Notes: generated from the sequence alone by a model not told the origin. Counted from the first letter of the stretch, positions 1 to 4,952 are shown. The stretch is DNA of 6,105 nucleotides from Candidatus Tectimicrobiota bacterium (GCA_016193065.1 JACPSX010000223.1:1-6105); one strand, 5' to 3'. A program made the numbers and translations.

Positions 1-35
1 AGCCCGACAACGAGAGAATCTGGTGGGGCGTCTAA
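1..35 (+). CDS. C-terminal end of an unidentified upstream gene (partial)
   Basis: One frame stays open from the window edge and reads PDNERIWWGV before a TAA stop at 33-35. The stop overlaps the ATG at 35-37 as TAATG, the classic arrangement for translational coupling. That is the main reason to believe this short stretch is the tail of a real gene in the same operon as the GH57 enzyme. Ten residues are too few to identify the product. Chance open reading over this length is quite possible. Confidence 0.4.
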   Translation, partial: PDNERIWWGV

Positions 36-2233
36 TGCCGACGGCACACCTTCTCTTGGCGATTCACTGTCACCAACCCGTCGGCAACTTCCCCGAAGTG
101 TTCGAGAGAGCCTACCGGGAATGCTACGAGCCGTTCCTCAAGACCGTCATCGACCACCCCGGCGTGCTCATGACCCTGCACTACAGCGGACCCTTGCTGG
201 AGTGGCTGGAAGAGCATCAGCCCGAATATCTGGACAACTTAAAGGCCCTCGTCGAGCGCGGCCAGGTGGAAATGATGGGAGGGGGCTTTTACGAGCCCCT
301 GCTGCCCACGATCCCCGAGGAAGACGCCCTGGGCCAAATTGAGATGATGAGGAATTACGTCCAGCACCACTTTAACTGCACTCCCAAGGGGATCTGGCTG
401 GCGGAACGAGTTTGGGACCCGGATCTTCCCCGCCTCCTGCAGCGGGCGGGAGCGCACTACACTGTGTTAGACGAGACCCACTTTCTGTACGGCGGGCTCA
501 AGCCGTCGCAGATCATGGGTTCCTACATCACCGAACGACTCGGAAGCACGGTGTCTGTATTTCCCATCTTGAAGAAGCTGCGCTACATGATCCCCTTCAA
601 GCCGGTCGAGGAGGTTATTGCGACCCTGCGCCAGTTCGCCGAGGCGAATCCGGGAGAGGGGTTCACCTACGGAGACGACGGGGAGAAGTTCGGCCTGTGG
701 CCGGGCACTCACAACTGGGTCCACAAGCAGGGGTGGCTGCAGAGTTTCTTCAGCGCCCTGGAGAAAAACGCGGACTGGCTCAAGCTCGACCACTTCTCCA
801 CGTTCCTGGAAAAGCACAAGGCGCGAGGGCGCATCTACCTGCCGCCTGCCTCTTATGAGGAGATGATGGAATGGGCCCTGCCCGTGGAAAGTTCCCGAAG
901 GTTTAAGGAAATCCAGGAGACTGTAAGACGCTGGGACAAAAGCGAGCTTTATCTCCCCTTCCTGCGGGGCGGGCAGTGGGAAAACTTTCTGGTCAAATAT
1001 CCCGAGAGCAACCAGATCCACAAGAAGATGCTCCACGTGAGCCAAAAGATCTCCCAGGCGGCAGCCACCCACGGTGCGAGCCCGGACCTGCAGGCCGCCC
1101 GCCGCCACCTGTGGAAAGGCCAGTGCAATTGCGCCTACTGGCACGGCCTGTTTGGAGGCCTCTACTTGAACTACCTGCGCCACGCTCTCTACGAAAACCT
1201 GCTGGCCGCCGAGCAAATTCTTGATCGTCTGGAGCGAGGAGACGGCCCCTGGGTGGACAGCGAACGGATCGACTTCAACCGGGACGGGCAGGAGGAGGTC
1301 CTGTTGCGCAATCCCACCTTGAACCTCTACCTGGATCCGGCCAGGGGAGGCTCCGTGTGGGAGCTGGACTACAAGCCGGCACGATTCAACCTCTCCAACG
1401 TCCTGGACCGCCGTGAAGAGGCCTACCATGCGGAGGTCAAAAATTCGGCCCGAGGACAGCAGCAGGATTTGTGGCAGCGACCGACCACGATTCACGAGCG
1501 GGCGCACGCAAAAGAAGACGGCATCGAGAGCCTGCTTGTTTACGACTGGTACCCCCGCCGCTCTTTTCTCGACCACATCTTCCCCGTGGAAACCTCTCTG
1601 CAGGACTTCAGCCGAAGCGCTTACCGGGAGTGGGGAGATTTCGTGAACCAGCCTTATGATGTAACGGGGCTCACAAGATCCCCTGCAGGGGAAACCCTCC
1701 GGCTGGAGCTCCGGCGGCAGGGAACTCTCTGCACCCCGGAGCAGGCAGTCCCCCTGGAGATCTCAAAGTCTCTGGAGATGAGCGGCAGCGAGACCAGGGT
1801 CCGGGCCCTCTACCGGCTTGCCAGCAGCCGGCCTCGTCCGCCCCGGATCCGTTTCGGCTGCGAGTTTAATTTCACCCTCCTGGCCGGAAACGATCCCCAG
1901 CGCTATTTCCGTATTCCCGGGGTCCCGCCGGAAGAGAGCCAGATGGAGAGTTTCGGAGAAGTTTGCAATGTGAGAGAACTGTTCCTCGTGGACGAATGGG
2001 GCAAGTTTGCCCTTGGTCTTTTTTTCAGCCAGCCCTGTACCCTATGGCGGTTTCCTCTGGAGACAGTCTCCCAGGCCGAGTACGGTTTCCAGAGAACGTA
2101 TCAGGGTTCCGTCCTGCTCCCCTGGTGGCTCTTGAATTTGGACGAGGAGAACCACTGGAACCTGGAAATCCGCATCGAGGTCAAGAATATTGAGGAATGG
2201 CGACATGACCGGCGTTTTTCCCGCCCGTTTTAA
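35..2233 (+). CDS. GH57 family glucan-processing enzyme (4-alpha-glucanotransferase / alpha-amylase type)
   Basis: This is a 732-residue glycoside hydrolase family 57 protein, probably cytoplasmic because no signal peptide is visible. The family cleaves or transfers alpha-1,4-glucan chains by a retaining mechanism, so a role in glycogen or maltodextrin metabolism is likely. The N-terminal barrel starts at once with LLLAIHCHQPVGNF, the conserved first GH57 motif. GIWLAERVWDPD carries the expected nucleophile at Glu124, and YGDDGEKFGLWPGTH carries the acid/base at Asp214 or Asp215. These positions nearly match E123 and D214 of the Thermococcus litoralis glucanotransferase. WHGLFGGLYLNYLRH follows near residue 375. 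The remainder resembles the DUF1925/DUF1926 beta-rich domains of that subgroup, ending in WNLEIRIEV. An in-frame GTG at 23 would add MGRL, but the ATG at 35 matches the family N-terminus and overlaps the upstream stop. Transferase versus hydrolase activity cannot be decided from sequence. The stop codon TAA lies on the edge of a mobile element. Confidence 0.93.
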   Translation: MPTAHLLLAIHCHQPVGNFPEVFERAYRECYEPFLKTVIDHPGVLMTLHYSGPLLEWLEEHQPEYLDNLKALVERGQVEMMGGGFYEPLLPTIPEEDALGQIEMMRNYVQHHFNCTPKGIWLAERVWDPDLPRLLQRAGAHYTVLDETHFLYGGLKPSQIMGSYITERLGSTVSVFPILKKLRYMIPFKPVEEVIATLRQFAEANPGEGFTYGDDGEKFGLWPGTHNWVHKQGWLQSFFSALEKNADWLKLDHFSTFLEKHKARGRIYLPPASYEEMMEWALPVESSRRFKEIQETVRRWDKSELYLPFLRGGQWENFLVKYPESNQIHKKMLHVSQKISQAAATHGASPDLQAARRHLWKGQCNCAYWHGLFGGLYLNYLRHALYENLLAAEQILDRLERGDGPWVDSERIDFNRDGQEEVLLRNPTLNLYLDPARGGSVWELDYKPARFNLSNVLDRREEAYHAEVKNSARGQQQDLWQRPTTIHERAHAKEDGIESLLVYDWYPRRSFLDHIFPVETSLQDFSRSAYREWGDFVNQPYDVTGLTRSPAGETLRLELRRQGTLCTPEQAVPLEISKSLEMSGSETRVRALYRLASSRPRPPRIRFGCEFNFTLLAGNDPQRYFRIPGVPPEESQMESFGEVCNVRELFLVDEWGKFALGLFFSQPCTLWRFPLETVSQAEYGFQRTYQGSVLLPWWLLNLDEENHWNLEIRIEVKNIEEWRHDRRFSRPF
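2191..2195 (+). promoter_or_regulatory. Ribosome binding site choosing the 2205 start
   Basis: TGAGG lies nine bases before the ATG at 2205, inside the last codons of the GH57 gene. An upstream in-frame TTG at 2190 has no comparable site. This supports the ATG at 2205 as the start of the DUF3108 gene and suggests translation coupled to the GH57 gene. Confidence 0.5.
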
Positions 2234-3275
2234 CAGGCTGCTGAAAAAGTCTGTTTCGTGGTTCGACAGGCTCACCACGAACGATCCGGTACCCTTGTTT
2301 TCAATACCAGCCCCGTTCGGCCTCACCCGGAAACTGGGTACCCGGTCGAAGGCTGAACGGAGGGTTTTTCAGCACCCAGTTAGGGCAGCAGCTTTCGGAG
2401 CCACCCTGATTCCGGCCGTCTTGTGGATGCTGACTGCAACGGCGGGCGTTCATGCTCAGGACAGACCCTCCGACTCCGCTCAGGGCAGGCCTCCCGACTC
2501 CGTTCGTCCTCACCCGGAAGCCGGGTACCTGGTCGAAGGACGAACGGTTGTCCAGGACCACTCCGGTCCTGGAGCAACCGCCCTCCCCTTTCACGTCGGT
2601 GAAGAGCTGACCTTTGACTTGACCTGGATGGGAATCAAAGGGGGAACGGCCACAATGGCGGTCCCCGAAAAGACCACGTGGGCGGGTGTCCCGGTTTATC
2701 ACCTGGTCACAACGGCCGAGTCGGCTCCTGCGGTCTCGGCCTTCTACCGGGTCGAGGACAAGGTCGAAAGCTTCGTAGAGGTGCGGGGCCTCTTCCCGCT
2801 TTACTTCAAGTCCCGGCAACAGGAGGGAAAATACCGGGGTGCCAAAGACATCTTCTTCGATCCACAGACGGGTAAGGCCACTTACCGCAAGAACCAGGAG
2901 CCGACGGAAGTCTTTCCCGTCCCTCCGGGAGTTCAAGATGCCCTTTCGTCCTTCTATTATTTAAGGACGCTTCCTTTAAAATCCGACGCGCCCGTTATGA
3001 TCACGATGTTTGACAGCAAGAAGACGGCGCAGGTCGAGGTCCAGATTCTGGGTAGAGAAAAGGTGAAAACTCTCTGGGGGCCGGTCCAGACTCTCAAGGT
3101 GAAGCCTATTCTAAAGACCGAGGGGATCTTCAGGCGCAAGGGAGATGTCCTGATTTGGCTCACGGAGGATTTCCAGAAGCTCCCCCTGCGGATGGAGAGC
3201 AAGATCCCCATCGGCTCCATCGTCGCCACACTGGTCAACATCCGCGGCGCCAACCCACCGACTCCCTCGCCGTAG
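2205..3275 (+). CDS. DUF3108-type exported protein with repeat-derived N-terminal region
   Basis: The 356-residue product matches the DUF3108 style, a beta-rich family of exported proteins of unknown function, from about residue 127 to the end. Recognisable pieces are LPFHVGEELTFDLTWMGIKGGTATM, then YRVEDKVESFVE with LFPLYFKSRQQEGKY, and the C-terminal WLTEDFQKLPLRMESKIPIGSIVATL. A hydrophobic segment at residues 60-84 (AAAFGATLIPAVLWMLTATAG) ends in VHA followed by Q, a good signal peptidase I site. What precedes it is odd. Codons 10-59 are exactly a 150-bp MITE-like element, leaving only MTGVFPARF from the presumed original start. Codons 84-125 are a second block of repeats. Removing the first insert gives a normal signal peptide of about 34 residues. 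Export today may therefore work from a long n-region, from an internal start, or poorly. The gene overlaps the GH57 gene by 29 bases. I cannot say what the protein does beyond a likely envelope role. Confidence 0.82.
   Translation: MTGVFPARFNRLLKKSVSWFDRLTTNDPVPLFSIPAPFGLTRKLGTRSKAERRVFQHPVRAAAFGATLIPAVLWMLTATAGVHAQDRPSDSAQGRPPDSVRPHPEAGYLVEGRTVVQDHSGPGATALPFHVGEELTFDLTWMGIKGGTATMAVPEKTTWAGVPVYHLVTTAESAPAVSAFYRVEDKVESFVEVRGLFPLYFKSRQQEGKYRGAKDIFFDPQTGKATYRKNQEPTEVFPVPPGVQDALSSFYYLRTLPLKSDAPVMITMFDSKKTAQVEVQILGREKVKTLWGPVQTLKVKPILKTEGIFRRKGDVLIWLTEDFQKLPLRMESKIPIGSIVATLVNIRGANPPTPSP
2255..2281. repeat. Palindromic hairpin within the MITE-like element
   Basis: TTCGTGGT (2255-2262) and ACCACGAA (2274-2281) are a perfect 8-bp inverted repeat around an 11-base loop. 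The core, TTCGACAGGCTCACCACGAA, is of a kind I know as a widely scattered palindromic repeat in environmental bacterial genomes. It often shows up in spurious reverse-strand translations as VVSLSNHE. Recognition is from memory and would need a genome-wide search. Confidence 0.6.
2313..2360. repeat. 48-bp palindromic repeat, copy A
   Basis: The outer arms CCGTTCGGCCT (2313-2323) and AGGCTGAACGG (2350-2360) pair over 11 positions with one G-T wobble. An internal hairpin is formed by ACCCGG and CTGGGT around a three-base AAA loop. It matches copy B at 2500-2547 in 42 of 48 positions. It lies inside the MITE-like element, in frame within the DUF3108 gene. Confidence 0.72.
2454..2501. repeat. Two tandem 24-bp repeats encoding AQDRPSDS / AQGRPPDS
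   Basis: Two adjacent 24-base units (2454-2477 and 2478-2501) match in 20 of 24 positions and encode two in-frame octapeptides. The repeats begin at the codon for the last residue of the predicted signal peptide. The unit resembles the CGACTCCGCTCAGGGCAGG type of dispersed repeat, whose reverse translation reads ACPERSRR. The peptide is therefore probably a by-product of a DNA repeat and not a selected motif. Confidence 0.7.
2500..2547. repeat. 48-bp palindromic repeat, copy B
   Basis: The outer arms CCGTTCGTCCT (2500-2510) and AGGACGAACGG (2537-2547) pair perfectly over 11 bp. An internal hairpin is formed by ACCCGG and CCGGGT around an AAG loop. It differs from copy A at six positions. One pair of differences swaps a G-C for a T-A pair in the outer stem, so the stem is kept while its sequence changes. 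Confidence 0.75.
2546..2579. repeat. Long hairpin abutting copy B
   Basis: GGTTGTCCAGGACC (2546-2559) pairs with GGTCCTGGA plus CAACC (2565-2573 and 2575-2579) around a five-base loop, with one bulged G at 2574. This gives 14 base pairs. It completes a block of repeats from 2454 to 2579, which is 126 bp or 42 codons, between the signal peptide and the start of the DUF3108 domain. Confidence 0.65.
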
Positions 3276-3290
3276 CCGGAGCCGTACGCC

Positions 3291-3377
3291 TCAGACAGAC
3301 AGAAACTTCTGGAGAACCACCGCGCGCGTCCTGTCGACAGGATTCTCGATCTTACACTTGGCGTAGAAGGTCCCCAT
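3291..3377 (-). pseudogene. Truncated clan AA (retropepsin-like) aspartic protease gene
   Basis: Reading leftward from an ATG at 3377, the frame gives MGTFYAKCKIENPVDRTRAV followed by VLQKFLSV and a stop at 3291. This lines up without gaps with the start of the intact protein at 4584-4952 (MGTFYVGALIQNHINRK..., then IPKLLVDTGSE). Shared features are MGTFY, I and N at positions 10 and 12, R at 16, and the K-x-L just before the active site. The remnant breaks off where the catalytic Asp-Thr-Gly should begin. It is therefore a dead fragment, cut by deletion or frameshift at the border with the DUF3108 gene. GGAGGG touches the ATG directly, which is too close for a normal ribosome binding site. 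The match covers only 28 residues, but order and spacing agree throughout. Confidence 0.65.
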
Positions 3378-3522
3378 CCCTCCGGCTCCCGTTCTCCTTT
3401 CGCTCGAACTCACGGCCGACGTCAAACGCCCGGCCGAGCGGCAGATTCTGACCGCTCCAGCCGCGGGTGCTGGGCCGCGCGTTGCCTTGCTCTGGTCGCG
3501 GTAGCAAGACGCTGCCCTGCGC

Positions 3523-3771
3523 ATGCTGTGCGACTTCTACGGCAAGAGCCCGGATCTCGTTTGACCTTCTGCACGCCCAGCGGGAGAACAGGCTGCCGGC
3601 CGTGCTCAGCGCGCAGGAGGTGCGGCGCCGCTCACGGAAGTCGCCCGACGGTTCAACCGGGACGTCTCAACGCTGAGTCGGGCCGTGGGGGCATTGCAGC
3701 GCATCGCCAGCGCGGGCAGGCCAGAGGTGAAACCATTGTGCAAACATCAAAAAGCAATTATACAAGCTTGA
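3523..3771 (+). pseudogene. Decayed transposase/recombinase fragments
   Basis: Two frames carry protein-like pieces with no intact gene. From 3631 the frame reads LTEVARRFNRDVSTLSRAVG and ends at a TGA at 3769-3771. This resembles the helix-turn-helix tail found on some REP-associated (RAYT, Y1-type) transposases. In another frame, about 3561-3630, LLHAQRENRLPAVLSAQEVR resembles the segment that opens the catalytic domain of Xer-like tyrosine recombinases. No catalytic residues (HUH and Tyr, or R-H-R-Y) are present. The mosaic suggests overlapping deletions in mobile-element genes. Both family assignments come from remembered motifs and are tentative. The TGA falls inside a motif repeated, inverted, on the far side of vapBC. 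Confidence 0.4.
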
Positions 3772-3773
3772 CC
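3757..3773 (+). repeat. Left member of an inverted motif pair around vapBC
   Basis: ATTATACAAGCTTGACC here resembles the reverse complement of GGTCAGGTTTGTAAT at 4557-4571. The ACAA-Y-TGACC part agrees in 10 of 12 positions. Motifs of the form acaaacctgacc are common at the ends of REP/RAYT or IS200-like elements, so this may be a terminus of a former element. Confidence 0.35.
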
Positions 3774-3791
3774 CTTTCTCCCCCTTTCTCC
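3772..3791. repeat. Perfect 10-bp tandem duplication
   Basis: CCCTTTCTCC occurs twice in direct succession (3772-3781 and 3782-3791), immediately after the transposase debris. It could be a small slippage duplication or the trace of an insertion. Nothing else suggests a function. Confidence 0.55.
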
Positions 3792-3857
3792 GTAGTTTAG
3801 GCTCTCCCGCCGGGGACCGCCACAGGAGAATGTTCCCAAGCGCGCCCTGGTTGGCTT

Positions 3858-4256
3858 CTATCCCATCTTCACAACCTTGAGACCACAGAGCTTCTCGATT
3901 GGATCGAAGTCTTTGTCATTGTGCAAAAGGCGGATGTTGTGTTCGATAGCCACGGAAGCGATCATGCAATCAACCGCCTTACGAATCGTGATGCCATGCC
4001 GCCGTAGCGTTCGATACAGCTCCGATGCTCTCACAAAGGTACGCCGACTCATCTGGAGGAAAAGGAAGGTGTCAAACCGTGATAGGGTTTTGGTGTAATT
4101 TGAGTCATCGCGAATCCCCTGCAGGACTTCGGTAAGAATGACCCCACAAATACAGATATCCTCCCCCTCTGTGAGGAAATGCTCCAGTGTTTGGACCTGC
4201 GGCGTGTTCTTCCCACCAAAGAAGTCCACCCACACGGTGGTATCGACAATGACCAC
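3858..4256 (-). CDS. vapC: VapC-type PIN-domain ribonuclease toxin
   Basis: The 132-residue protein has the full PIN-domain pattern. The N-terminal strand MVIVDTTVWVDFF holds Asp5. LTEVLQGI holds Glu43. AVDCMIASVA holds Asp96, and LLHNDKDFD supplies Asp114 or Asp116 as the fourth acidic ligand. In this family these residues bind Mg2+ or Mn2+ and cut RNA, often tRNA or rRNA, when the protein is not held by its antitoxin. The length is normal and nothing is missing. The start is a GTG, two bases past the stop of vapB, with AAGGGA inside the vapB end as a possible ribosome binding site. This tight spacing makes synthesis of toxin depend on translation of antitoxin. Base composition is visibly less GC-rich than in the GH57 and permease genes, which fits a horizontally moving module. 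Confidence 0.93.
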   Translation of the reverse strand: MVIVDTTVWVDFFGGKNTPQVQTLEHFLTEGEDICICGVILTEVLQGIRDDSNYTKTLSRFDTFLFLQMSRRTFVRASELYRTLRRHGITIRKAVDCMIASVAIEHNIRLLHNDKDFDPIEKLCGLKVVKMG

Positions 4257-4258
4257 CG

Positions 4259-4459
4259 CTATGCCCGTCCCTTACGCCACTCCTCAAGGTCGCCTTCCCA
4301 GCGAACCGCCCCTTTGAGTTCGAGCACTTTCTTCTGGCGTTTGTGCCTGAGCAATTCATGCAGGGCGTGGTCGATCAGCGTCCGAAGCGTTCGGATCCCA
4401 GTCTCCTTCTGGCATTTGGCAACGAGGTCATCATCCAGAACGACATTCGTCCTTCTCAT
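4259..4459 (-). CDS. vapB: VapB-type antitoxin (ribbon-helix-helix family)
   Basis: The 66-residue protein begins MRRTNVVLDDDLV, the usual beta strand and first helix of the small VapB group also known as DUF2191. The following helix, TLRTLIDHALHELLRHKRQKK, completes the DNA-binding dimer fold. The C-terminal tail LELKGAVRWEGDLEEW is typical of the segment that wraps around and blocks the VapC active site. The frame runs 17 codons further upstream, but the ATG at 4459 has AGGAGG eight bases before it and gives the standard family N-terminus. It is the first gene of a two-gene unit with vapC. A promoter and an inverted repeat lie directly upstream, consistent with autorepression by the VapBC complex. 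Confidence 0.92.
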   Translation of the reverse strand: MRRTNVVLDDDLVAKCQKETGIRTLRTLIDHALHELLRHKRQKKVLELKGAVRWEGDLEEWRKGRA

Positions 4460-4467
4460 ACGAGCCA

Positions 4468-4473
4468 CCTCCT
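4468..4473 (-). promoter_or_regulatory. Ribosome binding site of vapB
   Basis: AGGAGG (written CCTCCT on the plus strand) stands eight bases before the ATG at 4459. It fixes the vapB start and rules out the longer upstream reading. Confidence 0.8.
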
Positions 4474-4476
4474 CGA

Positions 4477-4505
4477 ATACACATATATAGACTTTTAATG
4501 TGTAT
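4477..4505. promoter_or_regulatory. Inverted repeat, candidate VapBC operator
   Basis: ATACACAT (4477-4484) and ATGTGTAT (4498-4505) are perfect 8-bp inverted arms separated by 13 bases. Their centres are 21 bp apart, two helical turns, so both arms face the same side of the DNA. The arms overlap the predicted -10 and the edge of the -35 element of the vapB promoter. Ribbon-helix-helix antitoxins usually repress their own operons through such sites. The operator role is inferred. Confidence 0.65.
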
Positions 4506-4510
4506 GGCAA
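4482..4510 (-). promoter_or_regulatory. Predicted sigma-70 type promoter of vapBC
   Basis: On the minus strand TTGCCA (4505-4510) is followed after exactly 17 bases by TATATG (4482-4487). Transcription would start near 4475, giving a short leader of about 16 bases with the vapB ribosome binding site. The AT-rich patch stands out from its surroundings. Confidence 0.55.
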
Positions 4511-4556
4511 GCAGTTTTCTCAGGAAGCCACGGGTCAGGGAGTCACGGGGGGTCGA

Positions 4557-4571
4557 GGTCAGGTTTGTAAT
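4557..4571 (-). repeat. Right member of an inverted motif pair around vapBC
   Basis: On the minus strand this reads ATTACAAACCTGACC, close to the plus-strand motif at 3757-3773. Together the two would bracket the vapBC operon as inverted ends. The match is short and imperfect. Confidence 0.35.
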
Positions 4572-4583
4572 CTTGTTCGGCGT

Positions 4584-4952
4584 CTACGCTGCTGGAATTG
4601 GGCCGGCAGCAACCAGTCTCCTCCTGGTTGGGCTCACAACCAGGTTGAGTCCTTCGAGGGTACGAGCCCCAAGAAGAACGAGGTCTCCTTTTTCTGCGAC
4701 CACGACTTCATCGATGGTGAAGTACTTGTCCACCCGGATGACCGCAAAGCCGACACTTCGTGTGACCACTGTGCCGTTCGTCATGACAAAGGATACGTCC
4801 TTTTTCTCACGGTTCACTCCTATCCTGTCCAAGATCGCTTCTGGCAGCCGGGTATGCTCACTTCCGGTGTCAACAAGAAGCTTGGGTATTCGCGCGGACT
4901 TCTTCCTATTAATGTGGTTTTGAATCAATGCGCCAACATAGAATGTTCCCAT
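4584..4952 (-). CDS. Clan AA (retropepsin-like) aspartic protease
   Basis: The 122-residue protein has the layout of small bacterial retropepsin-like proteases, which act as dimers with one catalytic Asp from each chain. It begins MGTFYVGALIQN. The active-site segment KLLVDTGSEHTRLP has Asp28 in the Asp-Thr-Gly motif. The second hallmark, VLLGARTLEGLNLVVSP, lies near residues 91-107 and ends in the usual RRRLV tail. No signal peptide or membrane segment is seen, so it is probably cytoplasmic. The natural substrate is unknown for this family. The frame is open for six more codons upstream, but AGGAG stands six bases before the ATG at 4952, and the family starts with MGTF. The gene lies 124 bases upstream of vapB on the same strand, and a broken second copy lies beyond vapC. 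Confidence 0.85.
   Translation of the reverse strand: MGTFYVGALIQNHINRKKSARIPKLLVDTGSEHTRLPEAILDRIGVNREKKDVSFVMTNGTVVTRSVGFAVIRVDKYFTIDEVVVAEKGDLVLLGARTLEGLNLVVSPTRRRLVAAGPIPAA

Larger units (their letters stand above)
2232..2381. mobile_element. 150-bp MITE-like element with 17-bp terminal inverted repeats
   Basis: The left end AACAGGCTGCTGAAAAA (2232-2248) and the right end TTTTTCAGCACCCAGTT (2365-2381) are inverted repeats with 15 of 17 positions matching. TGCTGAAAAA-type ends resemble those of several IS families, so a non-autonomous element moved by such a transposase is plausible. This is an inference. The interior is made of palindromes (2255-2281 and 2313-2360) and carries no gene of its own. 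The length is exactly 50 codons, and it is open in the frame of the host gene. No clear target-site duplication is visible apart from a possible TTA at both edges. Confidence 0.68.
3276..3857. other. Stretch without an intact gene, holding gene remnants
   Basis: Between the stop of the DUF3108 gene and the stop of vapC there is no intact gene that I can support. It contains a truncated aspartic protease start on the minus strand (3291-3377), plus-strand transposase or recombinase debris (about 3523-3771) and a 10-bp tandem duplication (3772-3791). I see no convincing intrinsic terminator for either of the two converging transcription units. The part at 3378-3520 is unidentified. Confidence 0.6.

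Noticed and set aside
23-34. GTG start at 23 for the GH57 gene
   Set aside because: It only adds MGRL. The ATG at 35 matches the family start and overlaps the upstream stop as TAATG.
467-1576. Long minus-strand open frame of 369 codons
   Set aside because: It lies wholly opposite the GH57 gene, has no family-like motifs, and is explained by codon bias of the real gene.
2454-2579. CRISPR-like reading of the repeats
   Set aside because: The repeats are adjacent palindromes and tandem units without spacers, and no cas gene is present.
2301-2936. Minus-strand open frame opposite the DUF3108 gene
   Set aside because: It is a shadow of the real gene and of the repeats. Peptides such as ACPERSRR are known by-products of dispersed repeats.
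3329-3342. Perfect 14-bp palindrome TCCTGTCGACAGGA
   Set aside because: It falls inside the coding remnant of the protease and has no partner site or promoter, so it is probably chance.
3792-3857. Possible terminator after vapC
   Set aside because: Only short, weak stems around CTCCCGCCGGGGACC can be drawn, and there is no T-run on the minus strand.
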